Source: JALXDT01 sp964634755 (lineage in GTDB: Bacteria; Acidobacteriota; Aminicenantia; JAMOAD01). From it: a DNA stretch of 30,602 nucleotides. The notes beneath the pieces were generated by a model. It worked only from the letters and a program-made list of their open reading frames with translations, had not been told where the DNA came from and searched no databases. Below, one piece after another: positions 8,557 through 17,233 of this stretch (its first letter is position 1; each line of letters begins with the position of its first letter). The position numbers and the translations under genes are program-made. The DNA is taken from NCBI GenBank assembly GCA_964634755.1, contig CAZWJH010000021.1, positions 1 through 30,602 of the forward strand, read 5' to 3'.

Positions 8557-9615
8557 TTACTCTCCCATTTTTCTCATTGCCAAACCTACAGCAACAACAA
8601 AGGTACTTTCCATTTCATTTAGATAATCAGGATTAAACTTCTTCTCATTATAGTAAATATTCTGAAAGGGATTCACTAATTCCACAGGAAGACTAAGTTC
8701 CTCCTCCAAGAAAGAAGACAGATTCTTCATTTTTGCACTTCCCCCGCTGAGATAAATTTTAGAAATAGAGTCCTTAACAGAAATAGCCTGATAATAGTCA
8801 AATGTTTTTAATGTCTCCATTTTCAAGTCATTAAAAAGAACTCTTAAACTTGGCTCCAACACTTCAGCTGAAATTCCGGAAACCGTTTGTCCTTTTTTAA
8901 TTTTTTCAGCCTTTTCAAAGTCAAGATGAAATTCCTTTTGAATAACATCCGTAAGATTTGAACCTCCAAGGTTAACATCTCTCGTTAAAATGGGAGCCCC
9001 GCTTCTTACAATTACTATATTCGTTAAAGAGGCTCCAACATTAAGGATAGCATAAGTAGTATCGGGAGGTATCGAGTAATTGTATTCAATCGCATTTTCC
9101 AGAGCAAAGTGATCAGTATCAACAACTTCAACATTCTTGCCAGCCTGAAGCACAGCACCTCTATACTCGTCAACCTTTTCTCTTTTAATAGCAACAAGAA
9201 CAACTTCCATTCTTTCCTCATCTTCATTAACCACATCATAATCAAGATAGACATCTGTAATAGGAGATGTTAACTGACCTTTCGCTTCAAATTCAATAGA
9301 TTCTTCTAACTCCTCTTCAGACATTTTCTGAAGAATCAGCTTCCTGGTGATAACAGCCGTTCCTGACAAGCTTATCGCCACATTCTTATTCTTAATATGA
9401 GCATTAGAAAAAACCTTGTTTATTGTCTCAGCCAAGGAAGTATAATCCATAATAGTTCCTTCAACAATCGTCTGAGGAGGTAGCGGTTCATATCCAAGTC
9501 CGGCCAGCTCGTAAATCTCTCTTCCACCTTTCTTTTTTGGTATTAATTCCACAACCTTTACAGCAAAGCTTCCAATATCAAGCCCAACTAAATTCTTTTT
9601 TTTAAACAAACTCAC
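8557..9615 (-). CDS. pilM: Type IV pilus assembly ATPase-like protein PilM
   Basis: 352 residues, cytoplasmic, actin/FtsA-like fold. 'LVGLDIGSFAVKVVEL' is the phosphate-1 loop, 'YAILNVGASLTNIVIVRSG' phosphate-2 and 'KIYLSGGSAKMKNL' the adenosine motif. The start is GTG with AGGAGAG just upstream; no better ATG fits the conserved 'KKKNLVGLDIGS' N-terminus. First gene of pilMNOPQ; binds the N-terminal peptide of PilN. A strong promoter lies 30-60 bases upstream. Confidence 0.94.
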   Translation of the reverse strand: MSLFKKKNLVGLDIGSFAVKVVELIPKKKGGREIYELAGLGYEPLPPQTIVEGTIMDYTSLAETINKVFSNAHIKNKNVAISLSGTAVITRKLILQKMSEEELEESIEFEAKGQLTSPITDVYLDYDVVNEDEERMEVVLVAIKREKVDEYRGAVLQAGKNVEVVDTDHFALENAIEYNYSIPPDTTYAILNVGASLTNIVIVRSGAPILTRDVNLGGSNLTDVIQKEFHLDFEKAEKIKKGQTVSGISAEVLEPSLRVLFNDLKMETLKTFDYYQAISVKDSISKIYLSGGSAKMKNLSSFLEEELSLPVELVNPFQNIYYNEKKFNPDYLNEMESTFVVAVGLAMRKMGE

Positions 9616-9642
9616 GCTTCTCTCCTTTTTTCTATACTCTTA

Positions 9643-9672
9643 ATAATATATTATTTTTTGCAAAAAAGTCAA
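9643..9672 (-). promoter_or_regulatory. Promoter of the pil cluster, with palindromic spacer
   Basis: On the minus strand, TTGACT (complement of 9667-9672) is followed after 16 bases by TATATT (9645-9650), or after 18 bases by TATTAT (9643-9648). The spacer contains a perfect 14-bp palindrome, TTTTTTGCAAAAAA (9654-9667), which could be an operator or a bent spacer. It precedes the pilM GTG at 9615. Confidence 0.65.
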
Positions 9673-9773
9673 TATATTTTAAAAATTTTTTTCTAAAATA
9701 AATAAAATTCAATATTTCAAAAATTATCATCTCTAATTTTCTCAACACAAATGTAAAGTTTAACGAAAAAGAA

Positions 9774-9782
9774 CCCCCCCCC
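9774..9782. repeat. Homopolymer of nine C (nine G on the pil-sense strand)
   Basis: Nine consecutive C on the given strand, inside an AT-rich intergenic region between the aldolase stop and the pilM promoter. Next to a CT-repeat (CTCTCTCTT). Long G/C tracts are rare in this window, and tracts like this are prone to slippage. Confidence 0.8.
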
Positions 9783-9810
9783 TCTCTCTTTTAAACACAG
9801 GTTTTCTCCA

Positions 9811-10860
9811 TCAAGCGATTGTTATTTTTTCATCAAGATAGACATCTTGAATAGCATTTAAAATCTCAACCCCCTCTTTCATACTTTTCTGAAAAGCCTT
9901 TCTTCCGGTAATCAATCCCATACCTCCCGCTCTCTTATTAATAACAGCTGTTCTAACAGCTTGTACCAAATCGTTTTCTCCAGAAGCGCCTCCCGAATTA
10001 ATTAATCCAGCTCTCCCCATAAAAGAATTCACTACCTGATACCTGGTAAGATCTATCGGATGATCTGTCATTAGTTTTTCATACATTAATTTGCTTGTTT
10101 TTCCGAATTTAAGCGCAAGAAAACCACCATTGTTTTGAGGTTGTTTTTGCTTTATTATATCAGCTTCAATAGTCACTCCCAGATAATTTGCCTGTCCTGT
10201 CAGATCTGATGCAAGATGATAATCTTTATCCTTTTTAAACTCAGAATTTCTCAAATAAGCCCATAATACTGTCACCATTCCTAAACTATGAGCATATTTA
10301 AAAGCCTGACTTATTTCTTGAAGCTGTCTCATGGATTGCTGTGAACCAAAATATATAGTAGCTCCAACACCGACAGCACCAAGCTCAAAAGCCTGATCAA
10401 CATCCGCAAAAAGCACTTGATCATACTTATTAGGATAAGTTAAAAGCTCATTGTGGTTGATCTTAACTATAAAAGGGATTTTGTGAGCATACTTCCTTGC
10501 AACTGCTCCTAAAACTCCAAGAGTAGAAGCGACAGCATTACACCCACCTTCAATAGCAAGTTTCACAATGTTTTCAGGATCAAAATAAATAGGATTCGGA
10601 GCAAAAGAGGCACCAGCACTGTGCTCTATCCCCTGATCAACTGGCAATATTGACAAATAGCCCGTACCTGCTAACCTACCATGATTGAAGATAAGAGCCA
10701 TATTTCTAAGAACAGCAGGAGACCTATCACTGTTAACCATTACCCTTTCAATAAAATCCGGTCCGGGATGATGAAGCTGCTCCTTAGGAATAGTTTTACT
10801 TTCATAGTTTAAAAGATAATCACTTTCCTTCCCCAACAAAATTTCAATATTTATACTCAT
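9811..10860 (-). CDS. fbaB: Fructose-bisphosphate aldolase class I (FbaB/DhnA type)
   Basis: Schiff-base aldolase cleaving fructose 1,6-bisphosphate to glyceraldehyde 3-phosphate and dihydroxyacetone phosphate. 349 residues, matching E. coli FbaB closely along its length, from memory of that family: 'GYLSILPVDQGIEHSAGASF', 'GAVGVGATIYFGSQQS', 'GMVTVLWAYLRNSEF', and the C-terminal 'INKRAGGMGLITGRKAF'. The lysine in 'ADIIKQK' is the probable Schiff-base residue. GGAGG precedes the ATG, and a promoter lies in the 43-base gap behind the oxidoreductase gene, so it can be expressed separately. Confidence 0.95.
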   Translation of the reverse strand: MSINIEILLGKESDYLLNYESKTIPKEQLHHPGPDFIERVMVNSDRSPAVLRNMALIFNHGRLAGTGYLSILPVDQGIEHSAGASFAPNPIYFDPENIVKLAIEGGCNAVASTLGVLGAVARKYAHKIPFIVKINHNELLTYPNKYDQVLFADVDQAFELGAVGVGATIYFGSQQSMRQLQEISQAFKYAHSLGMVTVLWAYLRNSEFKKDKDYHLASDLTGQANYLGVTIEADIIKQKQPQNNGGFLALKFGKTSKLMYEKLMTDHPIDLTRYQVVNSFMGRAGLINSGGASGENDLVQAVRTAVINKRAGGMGLITGRKAFQKSMKEGVEILNAIQDVYLDEKITIA

Positions 10861-10878
10861 TTAGTCCTCCATATTTTA

Positions 10879-10907
10879 ATAATAGCAAAAAAAAATAAAT
10901 ATTTCAA
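10879..10907 (-). promoter_or_regulatory. Candidate sigma70 promoter of the aldolase gene
   Basis: Minus strand TTGAAA (10902-10907), 17-base spacer, TATTAT (10879-10884). The -35 overlaps the stop codon of the upstream oxidoreductase gene. The predicted leader of about 12 bases contains the GGAGG site at 10866-10870. Confidence 0.55.
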
Positions 10908-11875
10908 CTTTTTAATATTTTCTCAATACTTTTAACAATTTTCAACCCAAGTTCCCCGTTTGACAGAGGAGATTTATCTTTCTCAATAGAAAATATAAAA
11001 TCCTTTACCATTAAAGACAAAGGTTCATAAGTATCGAGTGAGGGGACTGTAATATCCCCTACTCGATATGCAAGCTGATATTCTCCAAAGTCAGAGGGCT
11101 CTAACTCTTCAACTTTTTTATCATAAATTTTTATTTTTTCCTCAGCTTCAGTGTCATTATATAAAATCATCTTCTTACTTCCTACAATAATAGTTTCCCT
11201 TATCTTACGTGGTGAAAGCCAACTCACAATTCCCTCTGCAATTATATTATCTGGAAATTTAAGCATTACAAACCCGACATCTGGATGCTCTCCAACTGTA
11301 GTTTTTAGCAAAGTTTTTGATTCTAATATTTCAGTATCAAAACCTAACCAATAAAAAATCATTGAAAGATCGTGCGGGAGCAAATCCCATAAAACATTTA
11401 CATCTTGCCGGTGAATCCCCAAATTAATTCTTCTAAATGATATAAACTCAATTTTTCCAATTTCGCCTGAATCAACAAGCTCTTTTATCTTTCTTACAGG
11501 GGGGCTATATAAAAAAGTATGCCCACTCATTATTTTTAAATTTTTCTTTTGAGCTTTTCTTATTAAAAGATCAGCCTCTTTTAGTGATAAGACAAAGGGC
11601 TTTTCAAGATAAAGATGTTTGTTATTTTCCAATATTTTTTCTCCGAGTTCAAAATGAGTTTCAGGGGGGGTTATTACAAAAACAATCTCAATGTTTTTTT
11701 CAAGAAGTTCATTTATACTATCAGTTAAGACCACAGAAGGATAATGCTTCTTTATATCTTTTTTCTTTTTGTCATTAATGTCAAAAATAAATATTTTCTC
11801 TATTTTCTGACAATTTACAAGATTTCTAACTATGTTTTTTCCCCAATAACCAACACCTATAACACCTACATTCAT
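10904..11875 (-). CDS. Gfo/Idh/MocA-family oxidoreductase
   Basis: 323 residues from the ATG at 11875, with AGGAGG five bases upstream; the in-frame TTG just before is rejected. The N-terminal Rossmann fold begins 'VGVIGVGYWGKNIVRNL'. The family's EKP motif is at 'LYLEKPFVLS', and 'LWDLLPHDLSM' supplies the usual active-site His/Asp. Members are NAD(P)-dependent sugar or cyclitol dehydrogenases; the GVGYWG/WDLxxHD form resembles those of surface-polysaccharide nucleotide-sugar pathways. Substrate unknown. No other polysaccharide gene is adjacent, so the context does not help. Confidence 0.88.
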   Translation of the reverse strand: MNVGVIGVGYWGKNIVRNLVNCQKIEKIFIFDINDKKKKDIKKHYPSVVLTDSINELLEKNIEIVFVITPPETHFELGEKILENNKHLYLEKPFVLSLKEADLLIRKAQKKNLKIMSGHTFLYSPPVRKIKELVDSGEIGKIEFISFRRINLGIHRQDVNVLWDLLPHDLSMIFYWLGFDTEILESKTLLKTTVGEHPDVGFVMLKFPDNIIAEGIVSWLSPRKIRETIIVGSKKMILYNDTEAEEKIKIYDKKVEELEPSDFGEYQLAYRVGDITVPSLDTYEPLSLMVKDFIFSIEKDKSPLSNGELGLKIVKSIEKILKS

Positions 11876-11919
11876 CAATTCCTCCTGATTAACATTATAA
11901 ACTTTTTCATATCATTTCT

Positions 11920-12345
11920 TCACTTTCCCCTTCCAACAGGTAAACCGGCTTTTTTCCAAACATTAAATCCACCTTTTATATTATATACATATTTGTATCC
12001 CATTTCTTTTAATCTTAAAGTAGCAAGGGCCCCCCTTCCGCCAGTTTTGCAAAAAACTATGATTTTTTGATTGGGGTCAGTAATAACCTTATGCACTTTA
12101 AATTCAAGCAATCCCCTTGGGATATGCATAGCTCCTGGAATAGTACCTCTTCTAAATTCTTTCTCCGTTCTAACATCAATTATAATAATCTCTCCTTTAT
12201 CCATTATAGCTTGAGCTTCATGAGGGGTTATCATCTTAATTTTTGCAATAGCGCTTTTAATAAAATACTTAGCAGGTTTAATCTGGGCATAAGCTGAAAA
12301 AACCATCAAAATCGCGATTAAAAAAATAATAAGTCTCTTTTTCAT
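11920..12345 (-). CDS. Exported single-domain rhodanese
   Basis: 141 residues. Signal peptide (about 1-20, ending AYA), then one rhodanese domain: 'IIIIDVRTEKEFRRGTIPGA' and the active-site loop CKTGGR (Cys99-Arg104). The Cys carries persulfide sulfur and the Arg fits thiosulfate/polysulfide-type donors. Last gene of the sulfur operon; its ATG overlaps the stop of the YeeE-like gene (ATGA). Predicted to handle sulfane sulfur in the periplasm, as acceptor or donor for the neighbouring reductase and sulfur-channel proteins (inference). Confidence 0.9.
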   Translation of the reverse strand: MKKRLIIFLIAILMVFSAYAQIKPAKYFIKSAIAKIKMITPHEAQAIMDKGEIIIIDVRTEKEFRRGTIPGAMHIPRGLLEFKVHKVITDPNQKIIVFCKTGGRGALATLRLKEMGYKYVYNIKGGFNVWKKAGLPVGRGK

Positions 12346-12941
12346 TTTAACCCTCCTTTATTTGCTCTATTTTCTATTTTATCTACCAAAGGGAATGTAA
12401 CAGCAGCTATTATTATAGCGCTAATTATCAAAACAATATAAGGAATTCCCCAAGCTTCCATCAATGTTTTTGCATCTATTTTTCCAAGATGATTTAATCC
12501 TTTAAATAAAAAAGGATAGCCCAAATCCCACATTGCAATACCTATGTAAACACCTATGAAAAAAGCCATTGCGTCAAAACTTCCGGTAACAGCACTTACA
12601 AGGGAAGTTCCCGGACAAAATCCACCTATTGAAAAGCCTATTCCAAATAGAAAACCTCCTATTGCCGCTGAAATGAGATACGATGGATGAAAGCTTAAAA
12701 GCTCAAATTTCAATAACCCTATTCCTGAAAAAATCCACAAAAAAAGGGCTGCAGTAATTATCCCAACAAATATAACTTTGTAAACAGCAAAATCATAAAG
12801 ATAAAAAACACCTGCTAACTTTTTTGCGCTATAAAAACCTGATCTGTAAAGAGCATAACCAAAGAAAAAACCCACAATAAGAGCAAGTACAAGCAACGTA
12901 CCGTGCCCCCAACCTAAAACTTTATAAAGAGGACCTATCAT
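12342..12941 (-). CDS. YeeE/YedE-type sulfur transport half-protein
   Basis: 199 residues from the ATG at 12941, whose ATGA overlaps the previous stop and which has AGGAGG eight bases upstream; an ATG two codons earlier is too close to that site. About five hydrophobic segments and the family motif GGFCPGTS around Cys109. This is one half of the Sulf_transp (YeeE/YedE) fold; the full proteins (e.g. the thiosulfate importer TsuA) have two such halves, each with a conserved Cys that hands sulfur species through the membrane. The complementary half is fused to the cytochrome b encoded immediately upstream, so the two products probably pair. Confidence 0.87.
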   Translation of the reverse strand: MIGPLYKVLGWGHGTLLVLALIVGFFFGYALYRSGFYSAKKLAGVFYLYDFAVYKVIFVGIITAALFLWIFSGIGLLKFELLSFHPSYLISAAIGGFLFGIGFSIGGFCPGTSLVSAVTGSFDAMAFFIGVYIGIAMWDLGYPFLFKGLNHLGKIDAKTLMEAWGIPYIVLIISAIIIAAVTFPLVDKIENRANKGGLK

Positions 12942-14194
12942 TTCCATAACCTCCTAAAAAAGAAAGCTCCTATGTAGCCTCCCAAAAAAAGAAAAATCAT
13001 AAAAAGCCATCCACTAGGAGAAAATACAGAGCCACCCGAAAGAGCCATAGAGGAAGTACATCCTCCTGCAACTCTTGTTGCAAAGCCAACAATAATTCCA
13101 CCTATAACAGCATAAATAAGTCTTTGAATATCAGAAATCTTTTCCCCTTTTTCAACTCTGAATCTGAATTTATTGTTTGCCAAAAACATTGCAAAAAGAG
13201 CTCCTATAATTACTCCAAGCCCCATAAATACCAAAAAGTTCCATAGGGGATAAACACCCCAGTAGTGTCCCATATAGGAATGATTCTTTACACTCTCCGG
13301 AGCAAACGCGCCGAAAACAGCCACAAGTGTTCTCTGCACAAAACCGGATGAACCAAGCCCAAAACCGGTTAAATAAAAGGAAAAGAAAAGAACAACACCT
13401 AATAAAATACCTGCTTTTACGGGAGAAAGATCTTTTTTTGGTGGAAGTTCTTTAGGTTTATCAAGTCCCTTTTTCTTTTTTCTCCAGAATTTATAATGAT
13501 GATGGTAAGCAAAATATTCGGAAACATAGCCATGAATCATACCGAAAAGGCCTTCTTGCTCGGGAGGATAAAGAAGAGCCATATATATATGTACAGATAG
13601 TCCCATTACAACAAGTCCTACAGCAATAAAGTGAATAATTATTGCCCACCTAATCAAAACAGGCGTCAAAAGGTGGAAAACCATTACAAAACCAGTTATA
13701 ATTATCATCGGCACCATAAGAGCTACAACCATGGCAAAAAGTTTTTGTCCTCCATTATAAGAATCCTGAGGAGGGTAGTGCACCTTTTTACCGAGTGCGA
13801 CTTCCTCAAACTTAGCTACTAACCATCCTATATCATCTTTTGTTATTCCAAAAATCTCTTTTAAAGTAGGTTTCAAGTATCTTCTCCATCCGAAAAAAGC
13901 ATAAAGAATTAAAACAACCGCCCATATAACACCTACAAAAATGTGAGTTCTTATTATATTTGCTCTTGTACCGTAAATGTCACTTACAAGTTCAGTAAAA
14001 AATTTTGGCACAAAAATATAATAAGAGGAAATTATCAAAGCAGCACCTGTAACAAGTTCTGTTAACCATACGAGCATATTAAACCAATGAAGAAATATTG
14101 TAGCAACATGATGCTTTTTTATCTTTTTGCTTTTTAATGCTTCCTTCTCTTCAGGCGTCAGAGGGAGGTATTCCTCTAAAATCTCATTCCTCAT
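12938..14194 (-). CDS. Cytochrome b fused to a YeeE/YedE sulfur-transport half
   Basis: 418 residues from the ATG at 14194 (GGAGG six bases upstream; a GTG two codons earlier overlaps that site). Residues about 28-240 form a four-helix diheme cytochrome b of the FdnI/PhsC type: His36 ('FLHWFN'), His84 ('RTHIFVG'), His188 and His202, the last pair 14 residues apart as in FdnI. After a charged linker (238-258) comes a second membrane unit (about 260-418) with 'GFATRVAGGCTSSMALSGG' around Cys379, a YeeE/YedE half. The cytochrome would pass quinol electrons to the ferredoxin subunit, and the attached half pairs with the next gene's product. Overlaps both neighbours (11 bases and ATGA). Confidence 0.88.
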   Translation of the reverse strand: MRNEILEEYLPLTPEEKEALKSKKIKKHHVATIFLHWFNMLVWLTELVTGAALIISSYYIFVPKFFTELVSDIYGTRANIIRTHIFVGVIWAVVLILYAFFGWRRYLKPTLKEIFGITKDDIGWLVAKFEEVALGKKVHYPPQDSYNGGQKLFAMVVALMVPMIIITGFVMVFHLLTPVLIRWAIIIHFIAVGLVVMGLSVHIYMALLYPPEQEGLFGMIHGYVSEYFAYHHHYKFWRKKKKGLDKPKELPPKKDLSPVKAGILLGVVLFFSFYLTGFGLGSSGFVQRTLVAVFGAFAPESVKNHSYMGHYWGVYPLWNFLVFMGLGVIIGALFAMFLANNKFRFRVEKGEKISDIQRLIYAVIGGIIVGFATRVAGGCTSSMALSGGSVFSPSGWLFMIFLFLGGYIGAFFFRRLWK

Positions 14195-14918
14195 CTTCAC
14201 CCTCCTTTTCTCCTTGATTTATTTGAAACAGATAGGCAACAAGACTACCGATAAAGGTTGCACCTGCACCTAAAATTACAAAAGGTCTTAAAATATTAGA
14301 CCAGATTTTAGCTGGAAGTATATCCTTTTTCTTAGGCGGATAATTCTTTATAATAGCCTCAATCTTGCTTCTTCTACCTTTATAATAAACATTGGGACCA
14401 GGGTTAACCTCTTTGGTAGCAATTACATAAGTATTCCCTTCACTTATCTTCTTGGAAATATAAGAGTCTTTGTTCTCAAGATCTCCGAAAATTTTTGCAG
14501 AAACAATGCATGTTTTTACACAAGCGGGGCCCTCTTCTCCCAATCTTGGATAACAAAAATCACACTTTTCAACTTTCTTGGTAACAGGATTTATAAATCT
14601 TGCTCCATAGGGGCATGCCTCAACACAATAACCACATCCAATGCAAAGATCATAATCCACAAGAACAATTCCAGTTTCAGTATCCTTAAAAGTTGCTTGA
14701 GTTGGACAGGCGGGCACACATGGAGGATCATCACAATGATTACACTGCCCGACATAAGAGGTAAATACCATCTCATCCTTAATCTGAACAGGTCCTATAT
14801 GTTTAACCCATGTTCTGAAATAGTCTTCAGGAGTTTGCCACTGAGCTTTACAGGCAACCATACAAGCCTGACAACCAACGCAGCGGTCAAGGTCAATGAC
14901 CATTCCATACTTAGCCAT
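14184..14918 (-). CDS. Four-cluster ferredoxin subunit with C-terminal membrane anchor
   Basis: 244 residues from the ATG at 14918, which overlaps the previous stop as TAATG with GGAGG six bases upstream. Sixteen cysteines in four groups (13/16/19/23, 59/62/67/71, 92/95/98/102, 119/122/133/137) for four [4Fe-4S] clusters, as in DmsB/PhsB/PsrB/FdnH. A single membrane helix near 209-232 followed by an acidic tail resembles FdnH, and suits a partner cytochrome b rather than an NrfD-type subunit. It carries electrons from cytochrome b to the molybdenum subunit on the periplasmic side. Confidence 0.93.
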   Translation of the reverse strand: MAKYGMVIDLDRCVGCQACMVACKAQWQTPEDYFRTWVKHIGPVQIKDEMVFTSYVGQCNHCDDPPCVPACPTQATFKDTETGIVLVDYDLCIGCGYCVEACPYGARFINPVTKKVEKCDFCYPRLGEEGPACVKTCIVSAKIFGDLENKDSYISKKISEGNTYVIATKEVNPGPNVYYKGRRSKIEAIIKNYPPKKKDILPAKIWSNILRPFVILGAGATFIGSLVAYLFQINQGEKEGEDEE

Positions 14919-17233
14919 TAGCAACCTCCTTCTTCCTCTTCATGCCCATCAACGGGCAGAGAAGTTGTTAATTTAATTTTTATCTCCTTTTCCGGTTTTT
15001 TCTTAAAACCGGAAGGCTTTTGTTTAATTACAGGAAAATCTATCTCCTTCCCATCTTTAACTATTTTTATAAAATTTATTCTTTTTGCCATTCCTCCCAT
15101 TATTGGATCAAGGACAATCTTTGTAATAAGAGCATTCTCAAACATTCCCTTCTTATACGCTAATCTTAGGAATGGGGATTGAGAACCAAAACCATGATAT
15201 GTGTGAACCATATCATGTCTTATTCCAGGTGTAACTTTCAATTTAACAGGATCAGAAATAACACCAGCCTGATTTTTTAACCTTACATATTCTCCATCTT
15301 TTAATCCCATCCTTTTTGCAGCTTCTTCATTAATCCATAGGTCATTTTCCGGATTGAGAGCGTGGAGCCATTTGTTATTTTCTGTTCTCGAAAAAGTATG
15401 AACAGGGGATCTTCCGTAACTTAGCCTTGCCCATCCTTTTGGAGGATCCTCCACAGGTTCGTATTCAGGAATCGGGTCTTTATCATTCAAACTTAATTTG
15501 GTTGAATAAAGTTCAATCTTTCCCGTAGATGTTGGGAATCTGTAATTTCCTCCGAAATCATCAAGAAAAGGCTTTCCCTCATACCTATAAACTCCACCTT
15601 CTTTCTCCACTTTTCTCAAATTTGTTCCTATTGAAGAAAGTGCTAAATTGAGATAATCTTCCATAGTCTCACACGGAAAACAATCTTTAAGTCCAAGTCT
15701 CTTTGAAAGCTCCCTTACTATATAAAATGGATCTTTTGATTCGTAAAGAGGCTGAACAACAGGCCTTCTTATTTGAATAAATGGAGTTCTTGAATCAGCA
15801 ACCATAAATGGTATATCGTATCTTTCTAAATATGTAGCTTCAGGAAGAACAATATCAGCATAAAGAGATGGTTCTGTAGGTTTTATATCCACCACAACCA
15901 TAAAATCAAGTTTATTTATTGCCTTTATTGTTTTCTGAGGATTCGGTGTATTGTGTATTATATTGGAACCATAGACAATCCACATTTTAACTTCATCATT
16001 TAAGGTAGCTTCCCTTATACACTCTGTGGTGGTTTCCATAAAGGGATACTCACTTGTATCACAAAGAAAATCTTCCCCTTCTGTTTTATTGGGACAGGGA
16101 CATCCTTTTAATTTAATCTTAGTCGGAAAAAAGTAGCCCCCTCTTCTTCCGACAGCACCTAAAATAGATGCAAGAATCGCAAGAGCTCTTACTCTTTGAG
16201 TATCATTTCCATACCATGTTGATTGTCTTCCCGGGAATATTGTTACAGCTGGTTTACTCTTTCCGAAAAGCTCTGCTATTTCAATAATTATCTCTTTCTT
16301 TATTTCCGTATTTTTTTCAGCCCACTCCGGTGTATAATTTTTCACCTCTTCTTTTAATTTATCAAAGCCATAAGTGTACTCATCAACAAAATCCCTATCA
16401 TAAAGATTGTGCTGAATAATATAATTTATAAGAGCTAGAATAAGAGCTGTGTCAGTTCCCGGTTTAATTGGAAGCCAGTAATCCGATTTACCGGCAATCA
16501 TGGAAAACCTCGGATCAACTGTAACAAGCTTTGCCTTTCTTCCTTCAACAGCCTCTATAAACTCTTTTACCAAGGAGGTGTGAACATTTTCTCCTATATG
16601 AGAGCCTATTAAGAGAATAGCTTTTGCATTTATCAAATCCACTCTTTCGGGAGAACCCGCTCCCATACCAAAGGTAAGCTCAAAAGCAACATCTCTGTTT
16701 CCTCTACACTGATCAAAAGAGGCATGAGCTATTCTGTCAGTGCCAAAGTTCTTCAAAAGCTTTCTCATGGGAATAGAGGATGAGCCGTGAGATAAGTTGG
16801 CTATGCTTCTTGCACCATATTTTTTCTTATATTCAAGCATCTTTTCGGCAATTCTATCAAGAGCTTCTTTCCACGAAATTCTCTTCCACTTGGGTTCTCC
16901 TCTCTTGCCAACATTTAACAAGGGATACTTAAGTCTGTCAGGATCATAGAGCTGCATTATACCAGAGTTCCCTCTCGCACAAATCTTTTCACCATTGTGA
17001 GGATTTTTGGTATTCCCCTCAATTTTCAAAAGTCTCCCGTTTTTAACCTTCCCTATAATTCCACACTTCCAGAAGCACATTTCACAGATAGAAGGAATCA
17101 GCTCAACATCTTCCTTACCTGCTTTCCCGGGTGGAAATTTTTTGAATACATAGGAGTAATCCGTAACACCTATTGCTCCTGCTCCAAGGAGCGATCTTTT
17201 AAAAAACTCTCTTCTGGAGATCGGTTTCCCCAT
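14918..17233 (-). CDS. Tat-exported molybdopterin oxidoreductase, thiosulfate/polysulfide reductase-like catalytic subunit
   Basis: 771 residues, the size of PsrA/PhsA. Twin-arginine signal SRREFFKRS (6-14) for export folded. [4Fe-4S] ligands Cys50, Cys53, Cys57 and Cys85. Cys176 in 'FDQCRGNRDVAF' sits where PsrA/PhsA-type enzymes have the molybdenum ligand, which argues against a Ser-ligand (DMSO reductase) or Sec/Cys formate dehydrogenase of the FdnG type. The C-terminal dinucleotide-binding domain ('NPENDLWINEEAAKRMGLKD') is complete. Substrate inferred as thiosulfate, polysulfide or tetrathionate from the sulfur genes around it; arsenate or another oxyanion cannot be excluded. AGGAG lies before the ATG, which lies within the end of the chaperone gene (35-base overlap). 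Confidence 0.92.
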   Translation of the reverse strand: MGKPISRREFFKRSLLGAGAIGVTDYSYVFKKFPPGKAGKEDVELIPSICEMCFWKCGIIGKVKNGRLLKIEGNTKNPHNGEKICARGNSGIMQLYDPDRLKYPLLNVGKRGEPKWKRISWKEALDRIAEKMLEYKKKYGARSIANLSHGSSSIPMRKLLKNFGTDRIAHASFDQCRGNRDVAFELTFGMGAGSPERVDLINAKAILLIGSHIGENVHTSLVKEFIEAVEGRKAKLVTVDPRFSMIAGKSDYWLPIKPGTDTALILALINYIIQHNLYDRDFVDEYTYGFDKLKEEVKNYTPEWAEKNTEIKKEIIIEIAELFGKSKPAVTIFPGRQSTWYGNDTQRVRALAILASILGAVGRRGGYFFPTKIKLKGCPCPNKTEGEDFLCDTSEYPFMETTTECIREATLNDEVKMWIVYGSNIIHNTPNPQKTIKAINKLDFMVVVDIKPTEPSLYADIVLPEATYLERYDIPFMVADSRTPFIQIRRPVVQPLYESKDPFYIVRELSKRLGLKDCFPCETMEDYLNLALSSIGTNLRKVEKEGGVYRYEGKPFLDDFGGNYRFPTSTGKIELYSTKLSLNDKDPIPEYEPVEDPPKGWARLSYGRSPVHTFSRTENNKWLHALNPENDLWINEEAAKRMGLKDGEYVRLKNQAGVISDPVKLKVTPGIRHDMVHTYHGFGSQSPFLRLAYKKGMFENALITKIVLDPIMGGMAKRINFIKIVKDGKEIDFPVIKQKPSGFKKKPEKEIKIKLTTSLPVDGHEEEEGGC

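Noticed and set aside
14918..17233. Formate dehydrogenase as the function of the molybdenum enzyme
   Set aside because: The membrane subunits resemble FdnH/FdnI, but the Mo-ligand region (Cys176 in DQCRGNRD) and the sulfur genes around it fit the PhsA/PsrA branch better. Not fully excluded.
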